Notes: generated by a model from the sequence alone, not told the origin. Positions 1 through 6,128 are shown, numbered from the stretch's first letter. The stretch is 16,075 bases of DNA from DAOUEG01 sp964589285 (GCA_964589285.1 CAZPSP010000050.1:1-16075); one strand, 5' to 3'. Made by a program: numbers and translations.

Positions 1-47
1 CTACACCCTATCCTACACTCTTTCCCTACACGACGCTCTTCCGATCT
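1..47 (+). other. Illumina adapter and i5 index (artefact)
   Basis: Bases 15-47 match the 33-nt Illumina TruSeq Read 1 adapter, ending in CTCTTCCGATCT. Bases 7-14, CCTATCCT, match the TruSeq HT i5 index D503, and bases 1-6, CTACAC, match the end of the P5 oligonucleotide that precedes the index. All three parts are in the correct order with no gap. This is library sequence left on a contig end. Genuine DNA begins at base 48. Confidence 0.97.
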
Positions 48-1837
48 TAATCGCTCTTCGATTCGCCCACGGGCTTGATGCACTGGTCCTCGATGAACGC
101 GGTATGGTACTGACCGCTTTCCAGGTCCATGGCGAAGTCCTTTTCCTCGAACTTCGTGTTGACCGGCAGGATGAGGTCTGCCATCAGGCAGTCGTTTTCC
201 AGCCACGGGTGCTGGGCCAGGATGAATTCTATCTTGGGACTCCGCAGCGCCTTCAGGTACGTATTGGTGTCATTCCAGCATGTGGTCCAACATGGGGAGT
301 CCGTCCAGATCATGTGGACCTCTGAGCAGCCCTCGGCCGGATAGGTGTACTTATTGAACTGGTTTTCCAGCTTGCCGGGGAAGGTCGTATTGCCGTACCA
401 GCTTATGGGGGGATTGAGAATGGCGTCATGGATCATGTCCTTGGGTATGATCTGCTGGGGATTGATCGGGGCCGGCGTCATCAGTTTTTCCAGTTCGGAG
501 AGTTCCCGGTTCTGTCCGTCAAGCGCCCCGGCCCACTTGGTGCCGATCTTGGTGACATTATAGGCGTGGACGAAGTTGCCGGTGACGGCCACTCCCGGGG
601 GCATCGGGCTGTCCTTCGAATCAAAGGTCGCCCATTCAATCATCTTGACCTGGTGGACGCCTGGTTTGCCCAGTCCCTGCATCGCCAGCAGGATGACCTC
701 AATGCGGGCCTGCTCGGTGGCGTAGGCGCTTCTTATGCCGGCGCCGCCGTTGCCGTGGGCTATCGATGTTCTCTTCGAGGCCCATTCATGGGCCAGCGCG
801 GTGATAGTCGCCGCCGGGATGCCGCACTTGGCGGAGGCCCATTCCGCGGTTTTGGGTACGCCGTCCTCTTTCCCGAGAACGTATTCCTCGAACTTTTCAT
901 ACCCGTAGGTATGGGTCTTGACGTATGATTTGTCGTAGGTGCCTTCGGTCATCCATGTGTAGGCAATCGCCAGTTGTAAAGCCGCGTCCGTATTCGGCAG
1001 GATGGGTATCCACTTGTCCGCATGGACGGCGGCCCCGTAGTTCAGTTCCGGACAGATATAAACGCATTTGATGCCGATCTGGCTGTACCAGTAGCATATC
1101 CGGCTGGCCATCTGGCCGTTGAACCCCCAGGGCGTTGTCTCCGGATCGCAGCCCCAGAACAGGAGCATTTCCGTGTTCTTGGCGATGTCCGGGATAAGGT
1201 TGCCGGCGGGCACCATCTCGCCGACAGGTTCCATGCCCCAGACGTGCTTGGCTCCCCAGGCCCAGCCTTCCCAGCTGTCCGTGTTCCTCATCTGCATCGT
1301 GTAGCCGCCGAGGAGGGCCAGGAGCTTGTTGGCGCTGCCGTGGGCGGTGTGGATGACCTTGCCTTCGCCATGTCCGTCGGATTGGGAGAGCACGGCTTCC
1401 ATGCCGTAGGTCGATTTGATCCTCTTCAGTTCTTTGACGATAATATCGAGGGCCTCGTCCCAGGAAATCCGCTTGTACTTGCTGGTGCCGCGACTGGCCG
1501 TGTTCCTTTCTCCGTCAGGGTCCCAGTCCACGCGCTTGAGCGGATAAAGGACACGGTTCGGCGAGTAGACCCTCTTTTTATACGCCAGCCCGAACGTCGA
1601 GGGCAGGGTTTTCAGCATGGGCTCGAACGTGGTGCCATGCGCTTCCATCTTCCACGGATTGAAGCTCTCCTTGTTGTATTTCCATTCATAGTGGAGCGGC
1701 CGGATCCGGAGTATTTTCCCGTTACGGACATCGACGTTGGAGGCAATACCATTGATGCCGAAATCCGCCAGGCTCAATGCCTTGATATGGGTTGTAATCT
1801 CATTTGTGGAATGTTTGGGTTCCTGATCGTTCTTCAT
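48..1837 (-). CDS. Pyrogallol transhydroxylase-like molybdopterin protein, C-terminus missing
   Basis: This is a DMSO reductase-family molybdopterin protein that closely resembles the large subunit of pyrogallol-phloroglucinol transhydroxylase. Shared stretches include YPLKRVDWDPDGERN (residues 98-112), ISWDEA (124-129) and NTDSWEGW (185-192). Asp187-Ser188 align with the transhydroxylase Asp and its Mo-ligating Ser, and His156 with its active-site His. The third catalytic residue there, a Tyr, has no obvious match near residues 400-412. There is no Cys before residue 230, so it lacks the N-terminal Fe-S site of most relatives, as transhydroxylase does. The start ATG at 1837 follows AAAGGA at 8 nt. 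The 596 visible residues stop at the adapter. Relatives have about 875, so roughly a third is missing and the TAA at 47-49 is partly adapter. The exact substrate is uncertain. Confidence 0.85.
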
Positions 1838-1980
1838 GTCATCATTCCTTTCTTAAAAAGGTCGTGGCTGATCGCAGCCCGTTACCAGAAGGTTTTTCAG
1901 CTTGGAAAAACCGGCTATTGGCGGTTAGAGGTCGTACTCCGATGTATGCTCACACATAGAATGGCATTTTCCGGTAATAT

Positions 1981-1986
1981 TGTCAA
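1981..1986 (-). promoter_or_regulatory. Possible -35 box for the molybdoenzyme gene
   Basis: The minus strand carries a perfect TTGACA here, about 145 nt upstream of the molybdoenzyme start. No good -10 follows at the right distance; CATTCT at 17 nt and TTCTAT at 19 nt are the best. Support is therefore weak. Confidence 0.3.
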
Positions 1987-2001
1987 TGATGAGAATATTA
2001 T

Positions 2002-2015
2002 ATTAGTGAACTAAT
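2002..2015. promoter_or_regulatory. 14-bp palindrome, candidate operator between divergent genes
   Basis: ATTAGT-GA-ACTAAT is a perfect 6-2-6 inverted repeat in an AT-rich stretch, 16 nt upstream of the TTGACA at 1981-1986 (minus). Its size and position in the divergent intergenic region fit a binding site for a small dimeric regulator of the MarR, GntR or TetR type. No such regulator gene is adjacent in the window. Confidence 0.4.
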
Positions 2016-2034
2016 CGAGATGTTTTCAAGATAT

Positions 2035-2140
2035 AGTCCAGGAACAACCTTGTCTAAGCTTCAGTCAAGGACTGGACATTCAGTTTGTCCGGATTGGTAA
2101 GCGTACGTATCGGCCTGGACGACCTTACTTACCCTGGACT
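2035..2140 (+). other. Possible multibranched RNA structure
   Basis: An 8-bp closing stem, AGTCCAGG (2035-2042) with CCTGGACT (2133-2140), encloses three hairpins: CCTTG/CAAGG (2048-2052, 2066-2070), CTGGAC/GTCCGG (2072-2077, 2087-2092, one wobble) and GTAAG/CTTAC (2097-2101, 2128-2132), the last stacked on the closing stem. It lies 132 nt upstream of the ferredoxin gene on its coding strand. It matches no riboswitch class I recognise and may be chance. The rest of the 1838-2272 interval shows no gene. Confidence 0.25.
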
Positions 2141-2272
2141 GGCTAATCCACACTGTTTAATAAAGACGGCTACTGATTGAATTATGGTTACGCCGGTCCT
2201 AGAATCCGGATGATTCAATACTGGGTGGCCGGGAAGACCTGGCAAATGACGCTCAGTAGCAGGGAGGCGGAC

Positions 2273-2494
2273 ATGCCGGTGACCATAACGATCGATCAGG
2301 AAGGCTGTACCGAGTGCGGCGCCTGCGAGGGCACTTGCGCGGAAATCTTTGAAGTCCCGAGCGGTGAAAAAGCCAGGGTGGTAGAAAAATACCGGAAAGG
2401 GAGCACTGACAAAGGAGAAGTAGGGGACGATCTTGCCGGTTGCGCCCAGGAAGCTGCTGATTCGTGCCCGGTGGAGGTTATCTCCGTCAAATAG
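2273..2494 (+). CDS. Monocluster [4Fe-4S] ferredoxin, 73 aa
   Basis: This is a small soluble electron carrier. Cys12, Cys15, Cys18 (CxxCxxC) and Cys65 followed by Pro66 are the usual ligands of a single [4Fe-4S] cluster. Cys22 and Cys57 form an extra pair; in some monocluster ferredoxins, such as Desulfovibrio gigas FdII, an equivalent pair forms a disulfide. I chose the ATG at 2273 because AGGGAGG lies just upstream and the protein then begins like other monocluster ferredoxins. The longer frame from 2177 adds 32 residues with no ferredoxin character. The gene is transcribed away from the molybdoenzyme gene and may serve as its electron carrier, but it is much smaller than the three-cluster small subunit of true transhydroxylase. 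That link is inference. Confidence 0.88.
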   Translation: MPVTITIDQEGCTECGACEGTCAEIFEVPSGEKARVVEKYRKGSTDKGEVGDDLAGCAQEAADSCPVEVISVK

Positions 2495-2510
2495 ACCTGT
2501 CAGGAACTTA

Positions 2511-2582
2511 CCTCAATTTTCCTTCCATGAGAAAGCACTGGTAATATCAAGTATCGTGTTGTAAATTGAGGAAGGGTTTTTT
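2511..2582 (+). terminator. Possible terminator after the ferredoxin
   Basis: CCTCAATTT (2511-2519) pairs with AAATTGAGG (2563-2571), and a six-T run follows at 2577-2582. The 43-nt loop is long for an intrinsic terminator and the T run is five bases from the stem, so this is only suggestive. Confidence 0.3.
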
Positions 2583-2654
2583 CCTCCCGATCCGTGTTTA
2601 AGTGGCTGATTACTCCATAGATTCGGTCTACACTGGCGGAATTTTGAAAAACAG

Positions 2655-3237
2655 ATGATCGGCCGGGTGAGGTCGCTTCCCAGGTCCCCCCAAACCCCCG
2701 CCAAATTTTTTGTATAGTATCCATTCCACCTTATCCTCAGCCAAATCGGGACCATTACAACAGGTATGACCATCATACCAGCCCGAATTGTCAGAAGGTT
2801 CAGGCGATATTGCAGCGTGGATTTCTTTATATGGAGTCCTTCCAGTCCAACCCGCACCATATGCAGCGTGAAAAGGTACAGCAATATCCAATTGCATTTC
2901 TGAGAAACCGGCAGTAGTCCAATTATCCATCGTATCTTCAATGTCGCCAATCGATGACAATACCGTCTGCCCCATACTTTTGATCGTTATAGTCGGGTTC
3001 TGCAGTCGGTTCTACGAGTCGATTGATTAGTTCTTGCCCCAAAGAACCAGATTGAATGACTGACGTTAATTTCGCAGTGCCATCAAGACCAATCAAAGCC
3101 GGTATTTGATTATCATGGCAAGCCTCAACGCAGTCGTCAATCTGGTCCCACGAGTAAGTTAGAGATTCCTGCGCACGCAGAGTGGCATCGGTAGCGCCAG
3201 TTACCGCGACAGTTCCATCAAACTCGATTGCCAATCA
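2655..3237 (-). pseudogene. Broken GH18-like glycosidase remnant
   Basis: Reading leftwards on the minus strand, frame one (3234-2938) contains YGADGIVIDW, which resembles the GH18 chitinase DGxDxDWE strand but with Arg in place of the catalytic Glu. Frame two (2975-2628) then gives AGFSEMQLDIAVPFHAAYG and NGPDLAEDKVEWIL, typical of the later GH18 barrel. A third frame near 2700 gives AGVWGDLGSDL, like the GGVMxWxLxxD end of the family. At least two frameshifts are needed, and the stretch expected between the first two blocks is far too short, so part of the barrel is deleted. A TGA at 3235-3237 lies directly before the first conserved residues, so the N-terminus is lost too. It runs into the ArsR promoter. 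Family identity is by eye and moderately sure; loss of function is much surer. Confidence 0.55.
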
Positions 3238-3256
3238 GAAAAGGATGGACTATAAT
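3228..3256 (+). promoter_or_regulatory. Sigma-70 type promoter of the ArsR operon
   Basis: TTGCCA (3228-3233), a 17-nt spacer and a perfect TATAAT (3251-3256) place the transcription start near 3263, inside the inverted repeat that follows. The -35 box overlaps the truncated end of the glycosidase remnant. Confidence 0.8.
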
Positions 3257-3261
3257 AATCA

Positions 3262-3283
3262 TATATGCAAATTCATGCATATA
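3262..3283. promoter_or_regulatory. ArsR operator, 8-6-8 inverted repeat
   Basis: TATATGCA (3262-3269) and TGCATATA (3276-3283) form a perfect inverted repeat around AATTCA. It covers the predicted transcription start and ends at the AGGAGG ribosome site. AT-rich dyads of this kind are typical ArsR/SmtB operators, so the operon is probably repressed by its own first gene and released by a metal or metalloid. Confidence 0.75.
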
Positions 3284-3296
3284 GGAGGTTAATCAC

Positions 3297-3686
3297 ATGA
3301 GGGATTTGGTGAAAGTCTACAAAGTGCTCTCTGACGAATCCCGTTTGCGGGTACTCAATCTCCTGCTTGAACGGTCTTGTTGTGTGTGTGAAGTGATGCA
3401 AGCCCTTGATATCACGCAGTCCAAGGCATCGCGTATTCTGGGTGCGCTGCATGATGCGGGTATTCTCGAACTGCACCGCGAAGGCCTTTGGGCTGTTTAT
3501 TCCATCGATTGGGAAGGCATGGAGCCCAGCATGAAAGCCATTATCCAGGCTACCACGGACGCTTTTTCTGGAAATCAGCTTATGGCCAACGACCGCGAAC
3601 GCTTACGTAAAGCAGAGAGAGTCGGGCCCGCCTGCGCCCGAAAAACCTGTGCGGGAGATACCGCCCGGGCGATGAACGCACGGTAA
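3297..3686 (+). CDS. ArsR/SmtB-family metal(loid)-responsive repressor, 129 aa
   Basis: A winged-helix repressor. The order is a helix-rich N-terminus (LSDESRLRVLNLLLE, residues 11-25), the sensor segment CCVCEV (28-33), the recognition helix (ITQSKASRILGALHDAGIL, 39-57) and the wing (REGLWAVYSI, 61-70). Cys29-x-Cys31 sits where the ELCVCDL motif of As(III)-sensing ArsR lies, and Cys28 is extra. A longer than usual tail holds Cys113 and Cys118, which could complete a three-thiol site. AGGAGG lies 8 nt before the ATG. It is the first gene of an operon with the permease 19 nt downstream. The inducer is probably arsenite or another soft metal; the sequence does not say which. Confidence 0.92.
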   Translation: MRDLVKVYKVLSDESRLRVLNLLLERSCCVCEVMQALDITQSKASRILGALHDAGILELHREGLWAVYSIDWEGMEPSMKAIIQATTDAFSGNQLMANDRERLRKAERVGPACARKTCAGDTARAMNAR

Positions 3687-3705
3687 ATAACCACGGGGGC
3701 TACTA

Positions 3706-4743
3706 ATGACCGTTTTCATGGACCTGTTACAGGGCGGTTGGAACGCTTTGCTGGAATACCTGTCAGCACACGTCTTGACGTGCCTGATCCCGGCCTTTTT
3801 TATTGCCGGGGCTATCGGCATCTTCATTTCCCAGGGTGCGGTATTAAAATACTTCGGACCGAAAGCCAACAAATTTCTGTCATACTCAGTGGCATCGGTA
3901 TCAGGCACCATCCTGGCGGTGTGCTCCTGCACGGTACTGCCGCTGTTCGGGGGCATTTATAAACGCGGAGCGGGTATCGGCCCGGCCGTCGCATTCCTTT
4001 ATTCCGGTCCTGCCATCAATGTACTCGCAATAGTGTATACCGCCCGCATCCTCGGCTACGATCTCGGCCTCGCACGGGCAATCGGAGCTATTGCCTTCGC
4101 GGCGGGTATCGGCCTCATCATGGCATTACTATACCAGAGAGGGGAGACTGCCAAAAACTCTGCAGCCTTCGATGCACTCGCCGCCGCAGACCCCGATGAC
4201 AGGCCATGGTGGCAGCAAATTGTCTTTTTCGGTGTATTGGTAGGAATTCTCGTCTTCGCCGCATCCCAGAACTGGATCGTCACCGGCGTCCTGCTGGCGG
4301 CGCTCGGCGTTATCCTGTGGCGCTGGTTTAAAAAAGGCGAACTGGTGATGTGGTTGAAGGAAACGTGGCGTTTCGTCCGGCTTATCGCGCCATGGCTGCT
4401 CGTCGGCGTATTTGTCGCGGGTATCATCACTACATTCGTACCTCAGGATGTCGTTTCAAACTGGGTCGGCGAAAACACCATTTTCTCCAATTTAATCGCC
4501 TCGTTCCTTGGGGCCTTAATGTATTTCGCCACACTTACGGAAGTGCCGATCATCAGAGCCTTTATGGACCTGGGGATGGACAAGGGACCCACGCTCGCCC
4601 TGTTACTGGCTGGTCCGGCGCTCTCGCTGCCCAATATGCTCGTTATACGAAATATCATGGGCTGGAAGAAAACAGGAACCTACGTAGCCCTGGTGGTGAT
4701 ATTCGCAACGTTTACCGGCTATGTTTTCGGTCTAACAAATTAA
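3706..4743 (+). CDS. COG0701/ArsP-type permease, 345 aa
   Basis: An inner-membrane permease of the COG0701 group (YraQ/ArsP/SO_0444-like), with about eight hydrophobic segments in two halves joined by a charged loop near residues 145-168. The first half carries the family core CSCTVLPLFGGIYKRG (73-88), with Cys73-Ser74-Cys75, followed by SGPAIN (100-105). The second half repeats the theme with TEVPI (278-282) and AGPALSLPN (302-310). Cys26 lies in the first membrane segment. Relatives export methylated trivalent arsenicals, or copper and zinc. The start ATG at 3706 follows a GGGGG tract. Its place after ArsR and before a thioredoxin-like gene is a common layout for this family. The substrate is inferred to be a thiol-binding metal(loid). 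Confidence 0.88.
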   Translation: MTVFMDLLQGGWNALLEYLSAHVLTCLIPAFFIAGAIGIFISQGAVLKYFGPKANKFLSYSVASVSGTILAVCSCTVLPLFGGIYKRGAGIGPAVAFLYSGPAINVLAIVYTARILGYDLGLARAIGAIAFAAGIGLIMALLYQRGETAKNSAAFDALAAADPDDRPWWQQIVFFGVLVGILVFAASQNWIVTGVLLAALGVILWRWFKKGELVMWLKETWRFVRLIAPWLLVGVFVAGIITTFVPQDVVSNWVGENTIFSNLIASFLGALMYFATLTEVPIIRAFMDLGMDKGPTLALLLAGPALSLPNMLVIRNIMGWKKTGTYVALVVIFATFTGYVFGLTN

Positions 4744-4763
4744 TAAAAAAGGAGAGATGAGGA

Positions 4764-5006
4764 ATGATCATCAAAGTACTGGGAAGCGGCTGCGCCAAGT
4801 GCCAGCAACTGGAAAAGAATACGAAGGAAGCCATTTCCGAACTTGGCATCGATGCTCAACTGGAGCACGTCAAGGACATTAACAAGATAATGGAATATCC
4901 TATCCTGACCACTCCCGGGCTGGTTATCGATGAAAAGCTGGTCTGTTCCGGAAAAGTTGCTTCCAAGGATGAAGTAATCCGTTACCTGACCGCGGCTCAA
5001 CAATAA
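4764..5006 (+). CDS. Thioredoxin-like small redox protein (redox-active disulfide protein 2 type), 80 aa
   Basis: A short cytosolic thioredoxin-fold protein of the MTH895/TM0996 type. VLGSGCAKCQQL (residues 5-16) holds the Cys10-x-x-Cys13 active site, and Thr50-Pro51 supplies the cis-proline opposite it. An additional Cys61 is present. Length is normal for this family. A good ribosome site, GGAG with a second GAGG, lies upstream of the ATG, 20 nt after the permease stop. Such proteins are often found beside COG0701 permeases and probably reduce thiols on the permease or on its cargo. Here the next two genes carry probable selenocysteines, so it may be their reductant. That role is inference. 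Confidence 0.9.
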   Translation: MIIKVLGSGCAKCQQLEKNTKEAISELGIDAQLEHVKDINKIMEYPILTTPGLVIDEKLVCSGKVASKDEVIRYLTAAQQ

Positions 5007-5028
5007 CCGGTTTTCAGGAAGGGACACT

Positions 5029-5364
5029 ATGAGTGCACCCTCACTGTTCGATGACTATGAGATACTTTCCATGCCGCCCGGAACAGCCGGCTGACAGTGA
5101 GCGGGAGGAGATGTGGCACGTGTTGTCATAAAGCTTGGTCAAGATATTTCTTCCCTGATGCCTGTCATGGGGCGATTGATTGAAAGTTGCGGAGTCAGCG
5201 CTCAACCTCCGGGTGCGGCCTTCCGTTTTAATGGTCACGGTGTTGTGGTCGATTCTCGGGAAATAACAGTGTACGAAACTGAAGACCCGGCCGCGGCCGT
5301 TGAGGTGATTGATCTCTTGAAAGGTATTGAATCTTCAGAAGAACAATTGGAAAAGAGTGATTAA
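5029..5364 (+). CDS. Probable UxU selenoprotein, copy 1, 111 aa
   Basis: No known family recognised. A gene caller would give only GTG 5113 to 5364 (83 aa). An ATG at 5029, five bases after AGGAAGGG, opens the same frame 28 codons earlier and meets TGA at codons 22 (5092-5094) and 24 (5098-5100), giving PGTAG-U-Q-U-AGGD. Read with both TGA as selenocysteine, it aligns with the next gene without gaps over about 100 residues, 38 identical, including the two U, the following Ala-Gly-Gly and Cys54. The body is short and mixed alpha/beta, with RVVIKL (31-36), AFRFNGHGVVV (64-74) and an acidic C-terminal helix. U22, U24 and Cys54 could bind a soft metal or form a selenenyl-sulfide. It lies 22 nt after the thioredoxin-like gene. 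The alternative is a 21-aa leader peptide plus a GTG-started protein. Confidence 0.72.
5098..5137 (+). promoter_or_regulatory. SECIS-like stem-loop, copy 1
   Basis: TGAGC (5098-5102, starting at the second TGA) pairs with GCTTG (5133-5137). Inside, TGGCA (5114-5118) pairs with TGTCA (5124-5128) around the loop CGTGT. The loop starts 18 nt after the TGA and has G at its second position, as expected for bacterial SECIS elements. The same elements at the same spacing recur in copy 2. Confidence 0.55.
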
Positions 5365-5371
5365 CTTCAAA

Positions 5372-5695
5372 ATGAAAAACACGAAAGATATATTCGCGTA
5401 TGATTCCATCACGCTCATTCCCGGCAAGGGAGGCTGAGAATGAGCCGGCGGGGGTGTGACACGTGTTGTCATCAGGCTTGAGAACGATATCAGCGAGGTC
5501 ATGCCGGTCCTCGCGCGGAACATACAAGGGTGCGCCTTCGGGCCGCAGGTACCCATCGTATCCTTCCGTTACAACAACTGGCGGGTCGTTGTACAAAAAG
5601 ACGAGATCATGGTACTCGATGTGGAAGATGAGTCCTCAGCATTGAAGGTAATGGGATTTCTTAAGAATACGCTCGAAAAAACGAGCGAAGTTTAA
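5372..5695 (+). CDS. Probable UxU selenoprotein, copy 2, 107 aa
   Basis: Paralogue of the preceding gene, starting 7 nt after its stop. An ATG at 5372 opens 28 codons before the GTG at 5456 in the same frame, and again passes TGA at codons 22 (5435-5437) and 24 (5441-5443): PGKGG-U-E-U-AGGG. Tyr10, Pro17, Gly18, Gly21, U22, U24, Ala-Gly-Gly 25-27, RVVI 31-34, Cys54, Phe65-Arg66 and VVV 72-74 are shared with copy 1. The leader is exactly 21 codons in both, although most of its residues differ, which argues for selection on one continuous protein. The ATG has only a weak ribosome site and may rely on translational coupling to copy 1. The internal GTG has only a G-rich tract. Function unknown; by context, metal(loid) handling or thiol/selenol redox. 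Confidence 0.72.
5441..5480 (+). promoter_or_regulatory. SECIS-like stem-loop, copy 2
   Basis: TGAGCC (5441-5446, starting at the second TGA) pairs with GGCTTG (5475-5480). Inside, TGACA (5457-5461) pairs with TGTCA (5467-5471) around the loop CGTGT. Against copy 1, one inner pair changes from G-U to A-U and the outer stem gains a C-G pair, so pairing is kept while bases change. The overall span, 40 nt from the TGA, is identical. Confidence 0.55.
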
Positions 5696-5715
5696 CGGAT
5701 GCGAGGAAAAATGAG

Positions 5716-5949
5716 ATGACTGCTTCTTGTTGCTGAAGAGAGGGGCGAAACGTATCTTCGTTATAGACGGATGTCCTGTTGCCTGCGCCAAAAAAGACCG
5801 TGGAACAGGCCGGGCTTAAGGTCACAGACTTGCTCCGCGTTACCGAAGAAGGTTTTGCCAAGAACCACAACCTTCTGCTGGAGCAAACGGACATCGAAGT
5901 GATCACCGCGAGGGCGAAAAACCTTCTCCAGCAAGCGGTAATGTCCTGA
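5716..5949 (+). pseudogene. DGC-domain putative zinc-binding protein, broken
   Basis: The C-terminal half of a DGC-type protein is clear: RIFVIDGCPVACAKK, then KTVEQAGLKVTDLL, then a helical tail ending at TGA 5947-5949. The two parts are in different frames, shifted at a six-A run near 5790. Upstream, an ATG at 5716 with a GAGG site gives MTASCC, a typical Cys-rich start for this family, then TGA at 5734-5736. About 50 residues with the family's CSG region are missing between the start and RIFVIDGCP, and one more frame change is needed there. It is the last gene of the operon, 20 nt after the second selenoprotein. Intact relatives are about 110-140 aa with conserved Cys pairs thought to bind zinc. 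The homopolymer frameshifts could be sequencing errors, but the missing middle could not. Confidence 0.7.
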
Positions 5950-5984
5950 GTATTCAAGAAATCTTTCCGACCAGATAAGGGAAA

Positions 5985-6128
5985 GTGTTAAGGAAATACT
6001 CGGCTTTCTATACGGGCTGCCTCGAAGGATCAAAGGTTGGAAAAGATTTTTACTGGGGATCGGGATCAGTCAACGATTCCACGTTCTGCGGACTCATTGA
6101 AATCGGCGATGAAGTGACCAGCCGATAG
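5985..6128 (+). other. Unidentified protein fragment, about 47 codons
   Basis: An open frame from GTG 5985 to TAG 6126-6128 reads like coding sequence, with FYTGCLEGSK, DFYWGSGSVND and FCGLIEIGDE and two Cys. I do not recognise the family. An in-frame TAA lies just upstream and the ribosome site is poor, so it is more likely a leftover piece than a whole gene. It lies between the broken DGC gene and the acyltransferase fragment. Confidence 0.3.

Noticed and set aside
1022..2014. Plus-strand 330-aa open frame opposite the molybdoenzyme
   Set aside because: Low-complexity shadow of a GC-rich gene; the opposite strand matches transhydroxylase throughout.
2177..2272. Longer N-terminus for the ferredoxin from ATG 2177
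   Set aside because: The extra 32 residues have no ferredoxin character, and a good AGGGAGG site precedes the ATG at 2273.
2511..2655. Coding sequence between the ferredoxin and the glycosidase remnant
   Set aside because: Only short frames without ribosome sites or recognisable motifs were found; apart from a possible terminator I see nothing there.
5029..5094. A free-standing 21-aa peptide, with a twin at 5372-5437
   Set aside because: Equal length, common frame with the downstream gene, and TGA-x-TGA at fixed positions fit one selenoprotein better than a leader peptide. The peptide-plus-GTG-start reading is kept as the alternative.
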